A stretch of 64,000 nucleotides of DNA from Paenibacillus arenilitoris (GTDB lineage: Bacteria > Bacillota > Bacilli > Paenibacillales > Paenibacillaceae): positions 1 to 64,000 of the forward strand of contig NZ_JACXIY010000005.1 of assembly GCF_014705655.1 (NCBI RefSeq). The letters run 5' to 3'. A program made the position numbers and the translations under genes. Each line of letters opens with the position of its first letter. Positions within the stretch are counted from its first letter, which is position 1. The notes under the pieces were generated by a model. That model had not been told where the DNA came from. It was given only the letters and a program-made list of their open reading frames with translations, and made no database searches. Below are positions 52,272 to 61,857 of this stretch, piece after piece.

Positions 52272-54673
52272 GGTGTTGTCCCTCCTTCGCGTACGGCGTA
52301 GCCGAGCCCTTCGACCCTCGTGCCGTCCACGACTGCCGGCTTCCTGCCGTAATTGACGATCACTTCCGTTCCGTTCCCGTAGGTCGTCCGGTACACCTTG
52401 GGCTGCACCCGCTCATGGCCGACGATCGGCTGCCCGAGCGTATGCCGCTGCACTTGCCGGAACCGTTCGTACTCCTCGATGGACCGCTCGAACCAGAAGC
52501 GGTAGCTTGAGCTGAACAGCCGGTCCTCCATCGTCCGCTTCAAGAGCTCGGTCGGTTCGTACGTCAGCTCGAAGCTAGGCGACGCCCCGTATTCGATCGC
52601 GCGAAGCAGCTCGACGCCGGCATCGTTGCGCAGGTTGGCGGGCGCTCCCGCATAAGGAACCATCCCGTGAACGACGATTTGGTAGAACGGCACCGTTTCG
52701 TCCAAATAGACGAAATGGCTGGAATCCATCGGCATGCGGACGATGGAGTCGACGTGCCCGAGCGCGTAAGCGTAGCCGTAATCGACGGAGACGCGGCCGG
52801 CCGCCTCCCGAAGCCGGTCGAGGCTGCTTACCCAAGCTTCCTTGGTCTGCTTGCGGCTGGCGGGATGCTTCGCGTCCTGATCGGAGTAGAGCAGCTCGCC
52901 CATTTGGCTCGCATGCAGGCCGGAGACGCCCAGCTTTTTGAAATCGTCGAGCTCGTTCCCGGCGAATTGCGCCGCGCGTCCGGGCTTCAGCAGATGGAAG
53001 AGCTGCTCCTGATCGCCGAGCCGGCTGGACACGTGGTAATTGGGACTGTCCATCGCCTCGCGGTCGATCCCCTTGATCGCGTCCTTCGGCGAAGACGAAC
53101 CGCCGCTGCCTTGGAACGGCCGGACATAATTGACGTCCAGGTACAGCTCGACGCCTTTGGCCTTCGCATGGGCGATCAGCTCTTCAAGCTCCTTCCTTCC
53201 GCCCAATTTCCCTTCGACCGGGAAGTGATCCGGTTGACGGCCGTACAGCCCGTTCTCCGACCAGCCGGCGAACGTGATTTTCAAGGCTTCAATGCCTCGC
53301 TCGGCATAATCGTCGATGATCACGCTTGCTTCCTCGAACGTCGTCATCGCGATGAAGGTCGAGCCGACGATCTCGTCCCGCATAATCCCGCCCATCAGCC
53401 GGATATGCAGCGGAACGGCCGCTGCCTCCTGCCTGACGAGGCCGGCATGATCCTGCAAATAACGGCGGTACGCCTCGGCCATGCCGACGTAATGCGCCTT
53501 CTCCCCTTCCAGGAGGACGTACTTCACCCGGCGGTCGGCATTCGTTCTCTTCGCCTGGAACAGCGGGATCTGGCCGGAGGATCCGATAAAAATCACGTCC
53601 TGGCTCCGGTACACGAACTCCGCGCCGGCCCGGTAGAAGGGAATGTTGCGGACGCCCGCGGGCGTCGCGTTGATATAGGCGGTCTCCTCGCCTTCCGTCA
53701 ATATGGCCAGAAACCCGGTGCCCGACCGATAGATGCCGAACACCGGCAGCGCGATCCGCTCCTTCGGCGCGTCGCCGACGATAAGCCCTTCCGCCAGCAC
53801 TTCGCCGAGCTCGTCCCTGAACGCGTGATCGGGACCGTAGACGGGCTCGGAGTAGCCGTTGAAATATTGCGGATGCTTGGCCTTGACCGTCATTAAAGCG
53901 CCCGAGCCGTCCGGGAGAAAGACCGCTCCTTCGTCGAGCCGCTCGTGAGCGGCATGGAAGAACGGCAGCACCTCCAGCTTGGTCAGCCTGACGGCGCCTT
54001 CCTCCTTGATCGAATCGTCGGGGACGAGCGCCTCGAAGCCGTCGTCCGTCAGCGTATACTCCACGGCGACCGTCAGCTTGATCTCCTCGATGCCGAACGT
54101 GACGCGCACGCCGTTCTCGATCGGAGCGAACGCAAGCGTGTTCGCCTTGTCCTTGAGCGTATACGTCTCGGAAATGCTGGATCCGTCGGTATACGTAATG
54201 TGGAGCGGCGAATCCATGAACTTCTTGTTGTTCGGCAGCGTCAATTTGTCCGCCTGCGGCGAGCCGAGCCATTCGTTGCCCGACCGTTTATCGACGACCC
54301 GGACGTTCCCCGACGCTTCATCGATATACAGCTCGAAGGCGTCGTTCTCCGCCGCCTTCTTCGTCGCCGCGACCGGAAGCAGCTCGACTTCCGCAGCTTC
54401 CCCGGCCTGCCGCTGCGGCTGCAGCCGCGGCGAAGCTCCGCTTCCCGCCGCGGCATCGTCCGGCTTGCCCGCGGCCGCCGGATCCGCATCCCCGGCATTC
54501 GCCTGCTCCCCGGCGCCCGCCGGCTCGACCTGCACTTCCCGCTCCGCCGTCTCCGTCTGCTCCTCCGCTTCCTCCGCGTAATTCGTGAAGGGAAGCGCGC
54601 TGACGGCAAGCGCGATGCCCAGAAGAATGACGGCTCCGCGCCGCCTTCGGTTTTGTTTCCGCTCGCGAATCAA
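52268..54673 (-). CDS. DUF5696 protein, probable glycoside-hydrolase-like enzyme
   Basis: 801 residues from a TTG. A signal/anchor (VILLGIALAVSALPFTNYA) leads to a disordered Glu/Ala/Gln-rich linker (to about 95). A beta-rich domain resembling sugar mutarotase or GH36/GH101 N-terminal domains follows (LYIDEASGNVRVVDKRSGNEWLGSPQ..., about 110-300). A TIM-barrel-like part (about 390-720) has ALKITFAGWSENGLYGRQPDHFPVEG, VELYLDVNYVRPF and VDYGYAYALGHVD, whose Asp and Glu residues could be catalytic. This is the DUF5696 layout. It is exported and lies between two sugar importers. I infer a glycan-cleaving role; the activity is not known to me. Confidence 0.75.
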   Translation of the reverse strand: MIRERKQNRRRRGAVILLGIALAVSALPFTNYAEEAEEQTETAEREVQVEPAGAGEQANAGDADPAAAGKPDDAAAGSGASPRLQPQRQAGEAAEVELLPVAATKKAAENDAFELYIDEASGNVRVVDKRSGNEWLGSPQADKLTLPNNKKFMDSPLHITYTDGSSISETYTLKDKANTLAFAPIENGVRVTFGIEEIKLTVAVEYTLTDDGFEALVPDDSIKEEGAVRLTKLEVLPFFHAAHERLDEGAVFLPDGSGALMTVKAKHPQYFNGYSEPVYGPDHAFRDELGEVLAEGLIVGDAPKERIALPVFGIYRSGTGFLAILTEGEETAYINATPAGVRNIPFYRAGAEFVYRSQDVIFIGSSGQIPLFQAKRTNADRRVKYVLLEGEKAHYVGMAEAYRRYLQDHAGLVRQEAAAVPLHIRLMGGIMRDEIVGSTFIAMTTFEEASVIIDDYAERGIEALKITFAGWSENGLYGRQPDHFPVEGKLGGRKELEELIAHAKAKGVELYLDVNYVRPFQGSGGSSSPKDAIKGIDREAMDSPNYHVSSRLGDQEQLFHLLKPGRAAQFAGNELDDFKKLGVSGLHASQMGELLYSDQDAKHPASRKQTKEAWVSSLDRLREAAGRVSVDYGYAYALGHVDSIVRMPMDSSHFVYLDETVPFYQIVVHGMVPYAGAPANLRNDAGVELLRAIEYGASPSFELTYEPTELLKRTMEDRLFSSSYRFWFERSIEEYERFRQVQRHTLGQPIVGHERVQPKVYRTTYGNGTEVIVNYGRKPAVVDGTRVEGLGYAVREGGTTP

Positions 54674-54688
54674 TAGGTCCTACCCCCC

Positions 54689-55303
54689 CTACAGCCTGAA
54701 TCGAATTTCTTTGAACACGTCGAAGAAGAAGCTTAAAAACTGGCTGAGCAGCCCGTACAGCAGAATGCCGATAAACCAGATGACGGCCATCGCCAGCAGC
54801 GTCAGCAGCGTAATGAAAACGAGCTTCCCGAGCTCGAAATCGTGCAGCACCTTCAGCTTGATGAGCAGCAGCAGGGCGACCCAGCCGAAGATGAGCGTCG
54901 TCATGAGCGAATACAGATTGCCTTCGCTTAGCGACAGCACGTTCGTAAGCAGGGTGACGGGAATGATCAGCACGATATAAGGAACGAGGCAGAACGCGCT
55001 GCCTACCAATATTTCCTTGAACTTCCCTTCTCCTTCGAGTATCGTGCTGACGCTCCAGTTGGCCGCGCTCCACGTCAGCCACGGCACGAGAATCCAAACG
55101 AATTCGTACGCATAGGAAATTTCGTAGGCTTCCCTCGTTTCGTAATGGTAGCCGAGCAGGAGGAGCGACCCCATCCGGGCAAGGAACGCGATGAAAACAA
55201 GCAGGAAGCCGTAGGACCATTTCAACCGGTTCGGCTGTTGGATGTCTTGGAAATAGTCCAGCGGGTGAGCCAGCACTTGCCGGATCATGTAGACGAGAGT
55301 CAT
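54689..55303 (-). CDS. Yip1-domain membrane protein
   Basis: 204 residues with five membrane helices of the Yip1 type: VLAHPLDYFQDIQQPNRLKWSYGFLLVFIAFLARM, WILVPWLTWSAANWSVSTILEGEGKFKEILVGSAFCLVPYIV and three C-terminal helices. The ATG overlaps the NHL gene stop (ATGA). In Bacillota, Yip1 genes often sit in sugar ABC operons with NHL and DUF5696 genes. A scaffold or regulatory membrane role is possible. No catalytic motif is visible. Confidence 0.85.
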   Translation of the reverse strand: MTLVYMIRQVLAHPLDYFQDIQQPNRLKWSYGFLLVFIAFLARMGSLLLLGYHYETREAYEISYAYEFVWILVPWLTWSAANWSVSTILEGEGKFKEILVGSAFCLVPYIVLIIPVTLLTNVLSLSEGNLYSLMTTLIFGWVALLLLIKLKVLHDFELGKLVFITLLTLLAMAVIWFIGILLYGLLSQFLSFFFDVFKEIRFRL

Positions 55304-56790
55304 GACGCTTCCACCTCCCCTTTCAGCGGGTTTCCTTCCCGCCCGCCGATTGCTTTCGCTCTCCGGATTCGCCTGAACAGGAAAGGCAAGCCATAGCGCA
55401 AGCCGAGAAACAGCACGATCGCTCCCGAGAAAAACCAGGCGAAGTGCTCCCGGACGAATTCGATCCGGTATTGGCGGAACGCCTCGGAATAATCCCCCCT
55501 GGCATTGGCCGACCTGTAGTAATCCATAGCGTCCTTGTATTGCTCCGCCTTATAAAGCGCCTTCCCGATCGCATGATAGGCGATATCGTAATTGCCGTTC
55601 AGCTGAATGACCTCGTCCCATATCGCTTTCGCCTCGTCGTAGCGGCCGTTCACGTACAGCCGCGAGGCTTCGTGAACCTGATCGGCGAACGGCGTCGTCC
55701 TGAACAGATCGATCCGGTTCCTCGCTTTGTCCAGCACGTAGATCGTTCCCTCGGCGTTCTCGGCCAGGCTGGAAGGGGTCGTGAACACGCCGTCCTGATC
55801 CCCGTTGCCGCCGAAGACGAAGAGCAGGTTGCCCAGCTTGTCGTACTGGTACACGCGGCTCGTCGTTACGTTGAGCGCGGTGATCAGCCCGTCGGGATTG
55901 ATTGAAATATCCTCGAAGGAGGCGACCTGGAAGGGGCCGCCGTAGCTGATCAGATCTCCGTATTTGTTCGCGCCGCGGTTGAGCGTATCCACCCCGACGG
56001 GAGACAGCCGCTTGATCTGATTCACGTCCGTCCCGAGCGTCGTCGTATAGATAAAGCCCTTGCCGTCCTGCGCCAGATTGGAGAACGCAAGCGCCTGCAC
56101 CGTCGGCAGCTTCGCCTTCTGCTCCTCCGTCGCGATCAGCCGGACGAGAAAGTCGCGCAGATTGAACGGCACGTCGTTCGAGCCGAAGAAGCCTTTGAAA
56201 TCGCCGTTGCCGTCGATTTGCATCAGCCCCTTCGTATTGCCTTCGCTTACGACGTATAAATAATCGCGATTGTCCACGACCAGCTTGGAAGGCGAATAGG
56301 AGAAGCCCGGGCCGAGCAGCGGACTGTCGGGAGCGGTCAATTCCTTCAGGAACGCTCCCTCCCGATCGAACAGCGCGATCCGCTGGTTCTTCGTGTCGGC
56401 CACGTAGACGGACCCGTCCTCCTTGACGAATACGCCTTTGGGCCCGTTCAGCTTGCCGGGACCTTCCGTATCGCCGATGACCTTGATCAGCTCGTCGTCC
56501 GCGCTCAGATGAACGATGCGATTATTGCCCGTATCCGTCACGTAGACGGTGTCGTCCGGGCCGATGAACAGATCCTCGGCGCCATTGAACGGGCCCGATG
56601 GCAAATAAGCGCCGTCTATGGCACGATCGTGCACGTACCCGTTAATCGATCGGACGTCCCTGCCTTCCGTGTTCCAAATATAGCCTTCATAGGGCGTACT
56701 GGCGTAGCCTTGCTGCGGCAGCATGACGAACAGGCAGACGATCGCCGGCGCAAGCAGCCACTTCCGACATCTTGTTATCAACGTATCCAC
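55300..56790 (-). CDS. Exported NHL-repeat and TPR protein
   Basis: 496 residues from a GTG after AAGGAG. A signal peptide (VCLFVMLPQQGYAS) is followed by an NHL-type beta propeller (residues about 65-370): FNGAEDLFIGPDDTVYVTDTGNNRIVHL, KLNGPKGVFVKEDGSVYVADTKNQRIALFDREG, and further blades. Two TPR-like helical repeats follow (ASRLYVNGRYDEAKAIWDEV..., YHAIGKALYKAEQYKDAMDYYRSANARGDYSEAF, about 375-445). A C-terminal membrane helix with a basic tail anchors it. It may bind glycans or scaffold the importers; the function is inferred. It is 4 bp from the permease upstream. Confidence 0.85.
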   Translation of the reverse strand: MDTLITRCRKWLLAPAIVCLFVMLPQQGYASTPYEGYIWNTEGRDVRSINGYVHDRAIDGAYLPSGPFNGAEDLFIGPDDTVYVTDTGNNRIVHLSADDELIKVIGDTEGPGKLNGPKGVFVKEDGSVYVADTKNQRIALFDREGAFLKELTAPDSPLLGPGFSYSPSKLVVDNRDYLYVVSEGNTKGLMQIDGNGDFKGFFGSNDVPFNLRDFLVRLIATEEQKAKLPTVQALAFSNLAQDGKGFIYTTTLGTDVNQIKRLSPVGVDTLNRGANKYGDLISYGGPFQVASFEDISINPDGLITALNVTTSRVYQYDKLGNLLFVFGGNGDQDGVFTTPSSLAENAEGTIYVLDKARNRIDLFRTTPFADQVHEASRLYVNGRYDEAKAIWDEVIQLNGNYDIAYHAIGKALYKAEQYKDAMDYYRSANARGDYSEAFRQYRIEFVREHFAWFFSGAIVLFLGLRYGLPFLFRRIRRAKAIGGREGNPLKGEVEAS

Positions 56791-56793
56791 CTC

Positions 56794-57657
56794 TTACTCC
56801 TTCAGTCCTGAATGAGCCATCGTTTGCAATACCATCCGCTGCGTCAGAACGAACACGGCGATCGTCGGAACGATCATGAGGAAGCTGGCCGCCGCGAACG
56901 TGCCGACGCGGGCGATGACGCCGGCCCCTCCGCTGATCGAGGTGATCGCGAACGGAAGCGTTTTCATCTGCTCCATCGTCGTATACATGATCGAGGCGTA
57001 AGGATCGTTCCATGCCTGCACGAAGCTGAACAGCGCGAGCGTAGAGATGGCCGGCTTCAGCAGCGGCAGGACGACCGCCCATAATATTTTCCACTCGGAC
57101 GCCCCTTCGATCCTCGCCGACTCCAGCAGCGAGTCCGGCAGCTGCTTCAAAAATTGAATCATGAGGAAGATGCCGACCGGCGCCGCGAGACTCGGCAGAA
57201 TCATCGCCCAATACGTGTTCATCAATCCCGTTTTGCTAATTATCAAATATTGAGGGATTTGCAGGACGGCGGGCGAGAACATAAGGGCGGTCACGATCAG
57301 GCTGAAAATGGTGCTCTTGAACGGCATTTGGTGTTTGGCCAGCGGGTACGAGGCCATCATCGAGACGACGATGCCCAGCAGCACGATCGCCGACGTAATG
57401 AACACACTGTTGAAAATGTAGCGCGAGAACGGCACGAACGTCGTTCCCGTAATAAAGAACAGATCCCTGTAATTGATCAAGGTCGGATTGATCGGGAAAA
57501 ATCGGGGCGGGAACAGGAACAGCTCGCTGACCGGCTTAACCGCCGTGGAAGCCATGTACACCAGCGGCGCGAGCATGAACAGGCCCAGCACCGTCAGCAC
57601 CAGATAAAGAAGCAGCCCGCCCCAATCGATCCTTCTTCCGGTCACACCGGTTCTCAT
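56794..57657 (-). CDS. Sugar ABC transporter permease (MalG-like)
   Basis: 287 residues from the ATG at 57657. The same frame is open far upstream, but that part only shadows the previous permease gene. Six helices and the EAA loop LESARIEGASEWKILWAVVLPLLKPA are present. It forms importer 2 with the gene 6 bp upstream. Confidence 0.93.
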   Translation of the reverse strand: MRTGVTGRRIDWGGLLLYLVLTVLGLFMLAPLVYMASTAVKPVSELFLFPPRFFPINPTLINYRDLFFITGTTFVPFSRYIFNSVFITSAIVLLGIVVSMMASYPLAKHQMPFKSTIFSLIVTALMFSPAVLQIPQYLIISKTGLMNTYWAMILPSLAAPVGIFLMIQFLKQLPDSLLESARIEGASEWKILWAVVLPLLKPAISTLALFSFVQAWNDPYASIMYTTMEQMKTLPFAITSISGGAGVIARVGTFAAASFLMIVPTIAVFVLTQRMVLQTMAHSGLKE

Positions 57658-57662
57658 TCTTA

Positions 57663-58640
57663 TCAATCCCTCCCCAGCAGGTTGAATATAAAGCGGTTCA
57701 GTCCGAGCATGATCAGGAACAGGACGACCGCGATCGCCGACGCGTAGCCCATCTCGAAGCGGATGAACGCGTAATCGTGCAAGTGCGACAGGATCGTATG
57801 CCCCGCGTAGAGCGGGCTCGGCAGGCCGACGAGCTGCGTGCTCACGTCGAACACCTGAAGCGAGAACACGACCTGCATGACGGCGCCGAACAGCAGCTGC
57901 GGCTTGACGGACGGAAGCGTAATGTACCACAGCTCCTGCCAGCGGAACCGGATTCCGTCGATTCGTCCGGCTTCGTACAGCTGCTCCGGCACGTTCTGCA
58001 ATCCCGCGAGAAAGGCGAGAAATCCGATGCCCATGCTCATCCACAACGAGACGAAGATGATGACCGGCACGATCGAGTCGACGTTCTGCAAAAACAAATA
58101 CGGTTCGTTCAATACGCCGAGCTTGATTAAAAAATGGTTGAGCAGCCCTTTCCGGTCCCCCGCGAAAAAATAAAGCCATACGACCGACATCGCGACCGCG
58201 CTCGTAATGGACGGCGTATAGAAGCAAAGCGTGTAAAAAAACCGGAACCGCTGCGGAATTTGACTGATGAGCCACGCGAGCAGGAAGGACATGAGGTAGC
58301 CGGCCGGACCGGTTACCATGGCGAACGTGAACGTCACGCCGATCGCCTTCAGGAAAATATCGTCGTCGACGAACAGCAGCCGGTAATTCGACAGGCCGAC
58401 GAAAGACGGGCTCTCGACGATGTTGTAGTACGTAAAGCTGAGCGCGACCGAGGTTACGATCGGCACGATCGTAAACACGGTAAACAGGATGAGAAACGGC
58501 GCCAGAAGCAGATACGAAATCCGGCTTCGCTTCATTTCCGTCCACAGCCTTCTCCATCTTCCCGCGAGCAGCGTGCCGGACGGCGGCCGATCGGCCGCCG
58601 GGACCTCCTCCGCGGCGATGGCAGCTGGATTCGTAGCCAT
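57663..58640 (-). CDS. Sugar ABC transporter permease (MalF-like)
   Basis: 325 residues. After a Pro/Ala-rich cytoplasmic N-terminus (about 40 residues) come six helices. The EAA loop is YEAGRIDGIRFRWQELWYITLPSVKP. Length and order after the large binding protein are as in MalE-MalF-MalG operons. It is separated from the binding-protein gene by 13 bp. Confidence 0.93.
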   Translation of the reverse strand: MATNPAAIAAEEVPAADRPPSGTLLAGRWRRLWTEMKRSRISYLLLAPFLILFTVFTIVPIVTSVALSFTYYNIVESPSFVGLSNYRLLFVDDDIFLKAIGVTFTFAMVTGPAGYLMSFLLAWLISQIPQRFRFFYTLCFYTPSITSAVAMSVVWLYFFAGDRKGLLNHFLIKLGVLNEPYLFLQNVDSIVPVIIFVSLWMSMGIGFLAFLAGLQNVPEQLYEAGRIDGIRFRWQELWYITLPSVKPQLLFGAVMQVVFSLQVFDVSTQLVGLPSPLYAGHTILSHLHDYAFIRFEMGYASAIAVVLFLIMLGLNRFIFNLLGRD

Positions 58641-58653
58641 AGGTTATGCCCCC

Positions 58654-61632
58654 TTATTGATCCGATCGGCCGTCCCCGTCTCCGGCGGCCGCAAGACCGA
58701 ATTCCTCCCTTTTTTTCCGGAGCTCCTTGTTGATTTCCCTTACGCCCTCTTCGACCGCCTCGCGGACCAATTTCCCGTTCAGGACGATTTCGTTCCACAT
58801 ATTGGCGATATGGCGCGTCGTGAAGTACCCCCCGACGACCACCTCCCGTTCCCTGAACCATTCCCACTGCTCCAAAATGGCGTCCAGGTCGTCCCGCTCC
58901 CAAGGAAGCCGGTTGAGCGCCTCGACGTTCGCGGTATTCCAGCGGGCTTCCACGCCGAGCAGCGCCTCGAGCTCCGTGCCGAATCGCTCCTGGGCGTCCG
59001 CGCTCGTCCACCACTTCAGAAATTGCCACGCTTCGTCCTTCATCTCCGAGTCTTTGAAAATGATGCCCGTCTGGCCAAGCCCGCCCGTGGAACGGTTAAT
59101 TCGCCCGTCCGGCTGCGCGATGCCCGGAAGCGGCCGCATCTCCCACCAACCGGTCAATTCGGGCGCGGCGGTCGAGAGCAGAATGAACATCGAATAGTCG
59201 GCCACCCCGATCGGCATTTCGCCGGAGCGGAACCGGTTGTAGAAATCCGCCTGCTTCTCGATTTTGTAGTTGGTGAACAGCGAGGTCCACATTTCCATCG
59301 CCTGCAGCGCCTCCGGCGAATCGAGCGAATAAGACATCCCTTCCTCGTCGTACAGCTCCCCGCCGTGCTGGAACAGGAACGGAGCGAACTCGTTCACGGC
59401 GACGCCCGGATTGTTCGGCGCGTGCGGGTAGTAGAAGTCCATGCCGTTCTGCTGCAGCAGCGGGATGAGCGCCATCGCCTCCTCCCACGTTTGCGGGATT
59501 TCCTCGTCCGTTATGCCGAGCTCGGACATGACGTCCTTCCGATAGAACAGCATGTTGAAATTTTGGTTCTCGGGCAGCGCGTAATCCCCGCCGTTGTACT
59601 TGTACGGGATAAGCGCCCCCGGCCTGAAGCGGTCCGCGACCTCGTCGTAGTCGCCGAACTCGTTCAGGTTGACGAGCGCGTTCCGTACGGCGAAATCGAT
59701 CGGCGTCTCGCCTTCGACCCCGAGCGCGACGTCCGGCGTGAGCCCCGACGTGTTCGCCAGCAGCAGCGCCTGCATCTGCCCCGCCGGGATCAGATTGACG
59801 TTTACTTTGATGCCGGTTTCCGTCGTGAAATCCTCGTCGATCATCTGCTTGATGATCTGCACCCAGTCCCGGCCCCGCGCGACCCATACGTCCAGCGCTT
59901 CTTCGTCCTCGTACACGTTGCCGACGCCGCCGTAATCCTTCACGAACGAGTAAGCGAGATCCATCGCGCTCGATTTGAGCTTCGCATGCCAAGGCGCGAC
60001 GGGCTTCGGCCATGCTTGGTCGGGCGATTGAATCAGGATGTAATCGAGCAGCAGCCGCTGCCCGCTGAGACCGTTGATCCACGTGCCCAACTGGGATTGA
60101 AGATCGTTGATCGAAGCCAGTCTTCCGGGAATCGTCCTCGTCTCGTCCGCCATGCCGAGAATCGTGTCCCGCACCTCGAGAAGCGTGCTGATGTCCGAGC
60201 TGCCCTGCTCCACGCCGAGCTCGTAGAGCGACTGGACGACGTCGTGAATATTGCGCGCCAGGATGTGCAGTCGCGGCACGAGATTCGGCACGCTCCCCTC
60301 CAATTCCCAATCGATGTTCGGATCGGGGCTCGTGCCGGTGACGCGAATGATTTCGCGGTACAGCAGGGACAGCTTATTCGACGTGACGCGCACCGTATCC
60401 AGCAAGCCGCCCAAACTGCCGACCTGGACTTCCATCCGGATCGTATGCTTGCCTTTTGCCAGGTAATAGAGATAGTCTTCCTCACCGGCTCCCAGCCGTT
60501 TGATTTGCCAGCCCGCCTTATAGGGGAACAGCGTGCCGTTCATTTCACGGAAGGGCAGCTTCCCGTCGATCGTTATTTTCCGCTCCGTCGGAATGCCGTT
60601 CAAATAATGCTGGCCGAACCGCATGCCGATGTTGTAAAGCCCGTCCTCCGGCACTTCGAATTCCCATTCCGCCCACTGCTCGCCGCTGCGCCAGCTGTCG
60701 CCGCCGAACGCGTTGAGCGCGATCGCCTTTTGATTGAAAGGCTCGGTCGACGGCTCGCGGTCCTCCACCCGTTTAAGCGTCGGATCCGATCGCAGCGACG
60801 CTTCCTCGGCCTGGATTTTGATTCGTGTCCCTTTCGTTTCCTCGTAGCCAAGCTCCTCATATTGCCGTTTGACTTGGGCGTAGTCGGGAGGACTTGCCGG
60901 CGAAAAAATGCGGATGTCGCCCATGGCCGCCGGCTCCCGCACCGCCGCGATCCGAAGGACATGCTCGCCCTCCGTCAAATAAAAGCGGAGCGGCTCGGCA
61001 ATCTTCGCCTCCGAATCCCGGAGCGCCTTGTACTGCCACCCGAAAATCTCTTCTCTGGCCGGGTTGAATTCATTGCCCTGATTGTCTTGCCACGGTTCCC
61101 CCGATTCCCGCCACATGCGCTGGAGGGTCAGCTTCTTCGCCTGAAAGAACGGGTATTCCCCGTCGATCTGCACGCTCCTTACGACGCCGGAGCGCTTCCC
61201 CGGCAGCGCGTAATAGTCCATGCCGATCTGGTAGAAGCCGTCTTCCGGCACGGCGAACTTGTATTCCGCCCACCCGTTCTGATCGGTAAGGGCAAGCGCC
61301 TCGCCGAAATCGCCGGGAAGATCGGTCACCCTCTCTGCCCCTTCCTCGCTGACCGCGGAATAGTCGATCGAGCGGATTTTCGCTTCGAACCCGCCGGCAT
61401 CGCCCGCCCCGTTCTGCCGATGGCCGGCTTCGTATTCGAAATAGGACGGCTCCAGCAAGCTTTGAATGTCTTCGTCCGCAAGAATCGACCGTTCCTCGAT
61501 GTTGTCGTAGACTGGAATTCCCGCCATGGCCGCGTTGTCATAGCCGCGCGATTGAAACCATACGGCAGCAGGTGCCAGCAGCAAGGCCGCAATCAGCAGC
61601 CGGATTGCATTTTTTCGGAAAAACCGTTTCAT
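58654..61632 (-). CDS. Very large sugar ABC solute-binding protein with N-terminal beta-sandwich domains
   Basis: 992 residues from the ATG at 61632, about twice the usual length. There is a membrane anchor (KRFFRKNAIRLLIAALLLAPAAVWF) and no lipobox. Two repeated carbohydrate-binding-like sandwiches follow: WAEYKFAVPEDGFYQIGMDYYALPGK...SVQIDGEYPF...GEHVLRI and WAEWEFEVPEDGLYNIGMRFGQHYLN...KITIDGKLPF...KHTIRMEV. A helical linker leads to a cluster 1 sugar-binding domain (about 590-990; DEDFTTETGIKVNVNLIPAGQMQALLLANTSGLTPDVALG). It may hold a polymer at the membrane and deliver pieces to the permeases. It is the first gene of the nine-gene operon. Confidence 0.88.
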   Translation of the reverse strand: MKRFFRKNAIRLLIAALLLAPAAVWFQSRGYDNAAMAGIPVYDNIEERSILADEDIQSLLEPSYFEYEAGHRQNGAGDAGGFEAKIRSIDYSAVSEEGAERVTDLPGDFGEALALTDQNGWAEYKFAVPEDGFYQIGMDYYALPGKRSGVVRSVQIDGEYPFFQAKKLTLQRMWRESGEPWQDNQGNEFNPAREEIFGWQYKALRDSEAKIAEPLRFYLTEGEHVLRIAAVREPAAMGDIRIFSPASPPDYAQVKRQYEELGYEETKGTRIKIQAEEASLRSDPTLKRVEDREPSTEPFNQKAIALNAFGGDSWRSGEQWAEWEFEVPEDGLYNIGMRFGQHYLNGIPTERKITIDGKLPFREMNGTLFPYKAGWQIKRLGAGEEDYLYYLAKGKHTIRMEVQVGSLGGLLDTVRVTSNKLSLLYREIIRVTGTSPDPNIDWELEGSVPNLVPRLHILARNIHDVVQSLYELGVEQGSSDISTLLEVRDTILGMADETRTIPGRLASINDLQSQLGTWINGLSGQRLLLDYILIQSPDQAWPKPVAPWHAKLKSSAMDLAYSFVKDYGGVGNVYEDEEALDVWVARGRDWVQIIKQMIDEDFTTETGIKVNVNLIPAGQMQALLLANTSGLTPDVALGVEGETPIDFAVRNALVNLNEFGDYDEVADRFRPGALIPYKYNGGDYALPENQNFNMLFYRKDVMSELGITDEEIPQTWEEAMALIPLLQQNGMDFYYPHAPNNPGVAVNEFAPFLFQHGGELYDEEGMSYSLDSPEALQAMEMWTSLFTNYKIEKQADFYNRFRSGEMPIGVADYSMFILLSTAAPELTGWWEMRPLPGIAQPDGRINRSTGGLGQTGIIFKDSEMKDEAWQFLKWWTSADAQERFGTELEALLGVEARWNTANVEALNRLPWERDDLDAILEQWEWFREREVVVGGYFTTRHIANMWNEIVLNGKLVREAVEEGVREINKELRKKREEFGLAAAGDGDGRSDQ

Positions 61633-61698
61633 GATACCCTCCCCCGCGTTTCCATCCCTGAACCGCATCCGATGCGGCGAGCCATGTCCGACCCTTGT

Positions 61699-61713
61699 TT
61701 GATAACGTTTACA
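61699..61713. promoter_or_regulatory. cre-like site, proximal to the ABC operon
   Basis: TTGATAACGTTTACA matches the CcpA cre consensus WTGNAANCGNWNNCW at all but one position. It lies 67 bp upstream of the first operon gene. A roadblock or operator role is possible. Confidence 0.55.
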
Positions 61714-61800
61714 ACGCCGTGATTAATTTCGGCGAGACTCGAGCGTTTGCGTCTCTCGCACATTCACCATCCCCTTATGCCGCTCTGCGCCAAGCACACG

Positions 61801-61815
61801 ATGAAACCGTTTCCA
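61801..61815. promoter_or_regulatory. cre site, distal to the ABC operon
   Basis: ATGAAACCGTTTCCA matches WTGNAANCGNWNNCW at every position. It is 102 bp from the other cre-like site and close to the AT-rich region where the promoter is expected. CcpA control of the sugar operon is inferred. Confidence 0.6.
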
Positions 61816-61857
61816 AATTTTAAAATATCAGAATTTCCCAATTAAAAATAGAACGAT

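Noticed and set aside
57658..58557. Long N-terminal extension of the MalG-like permease at 56794
   Set aside because: The extension only shadows the MalF-like gene; the ATG at 57657 gives the normal permease length.
58489..61722. A 1077-codon open frame on the plus strand
   Set aside because: It lies fully opposite the large binding-protein gene, is Arg-rich without domains, and reflects GC-rich codon use of the real gene.
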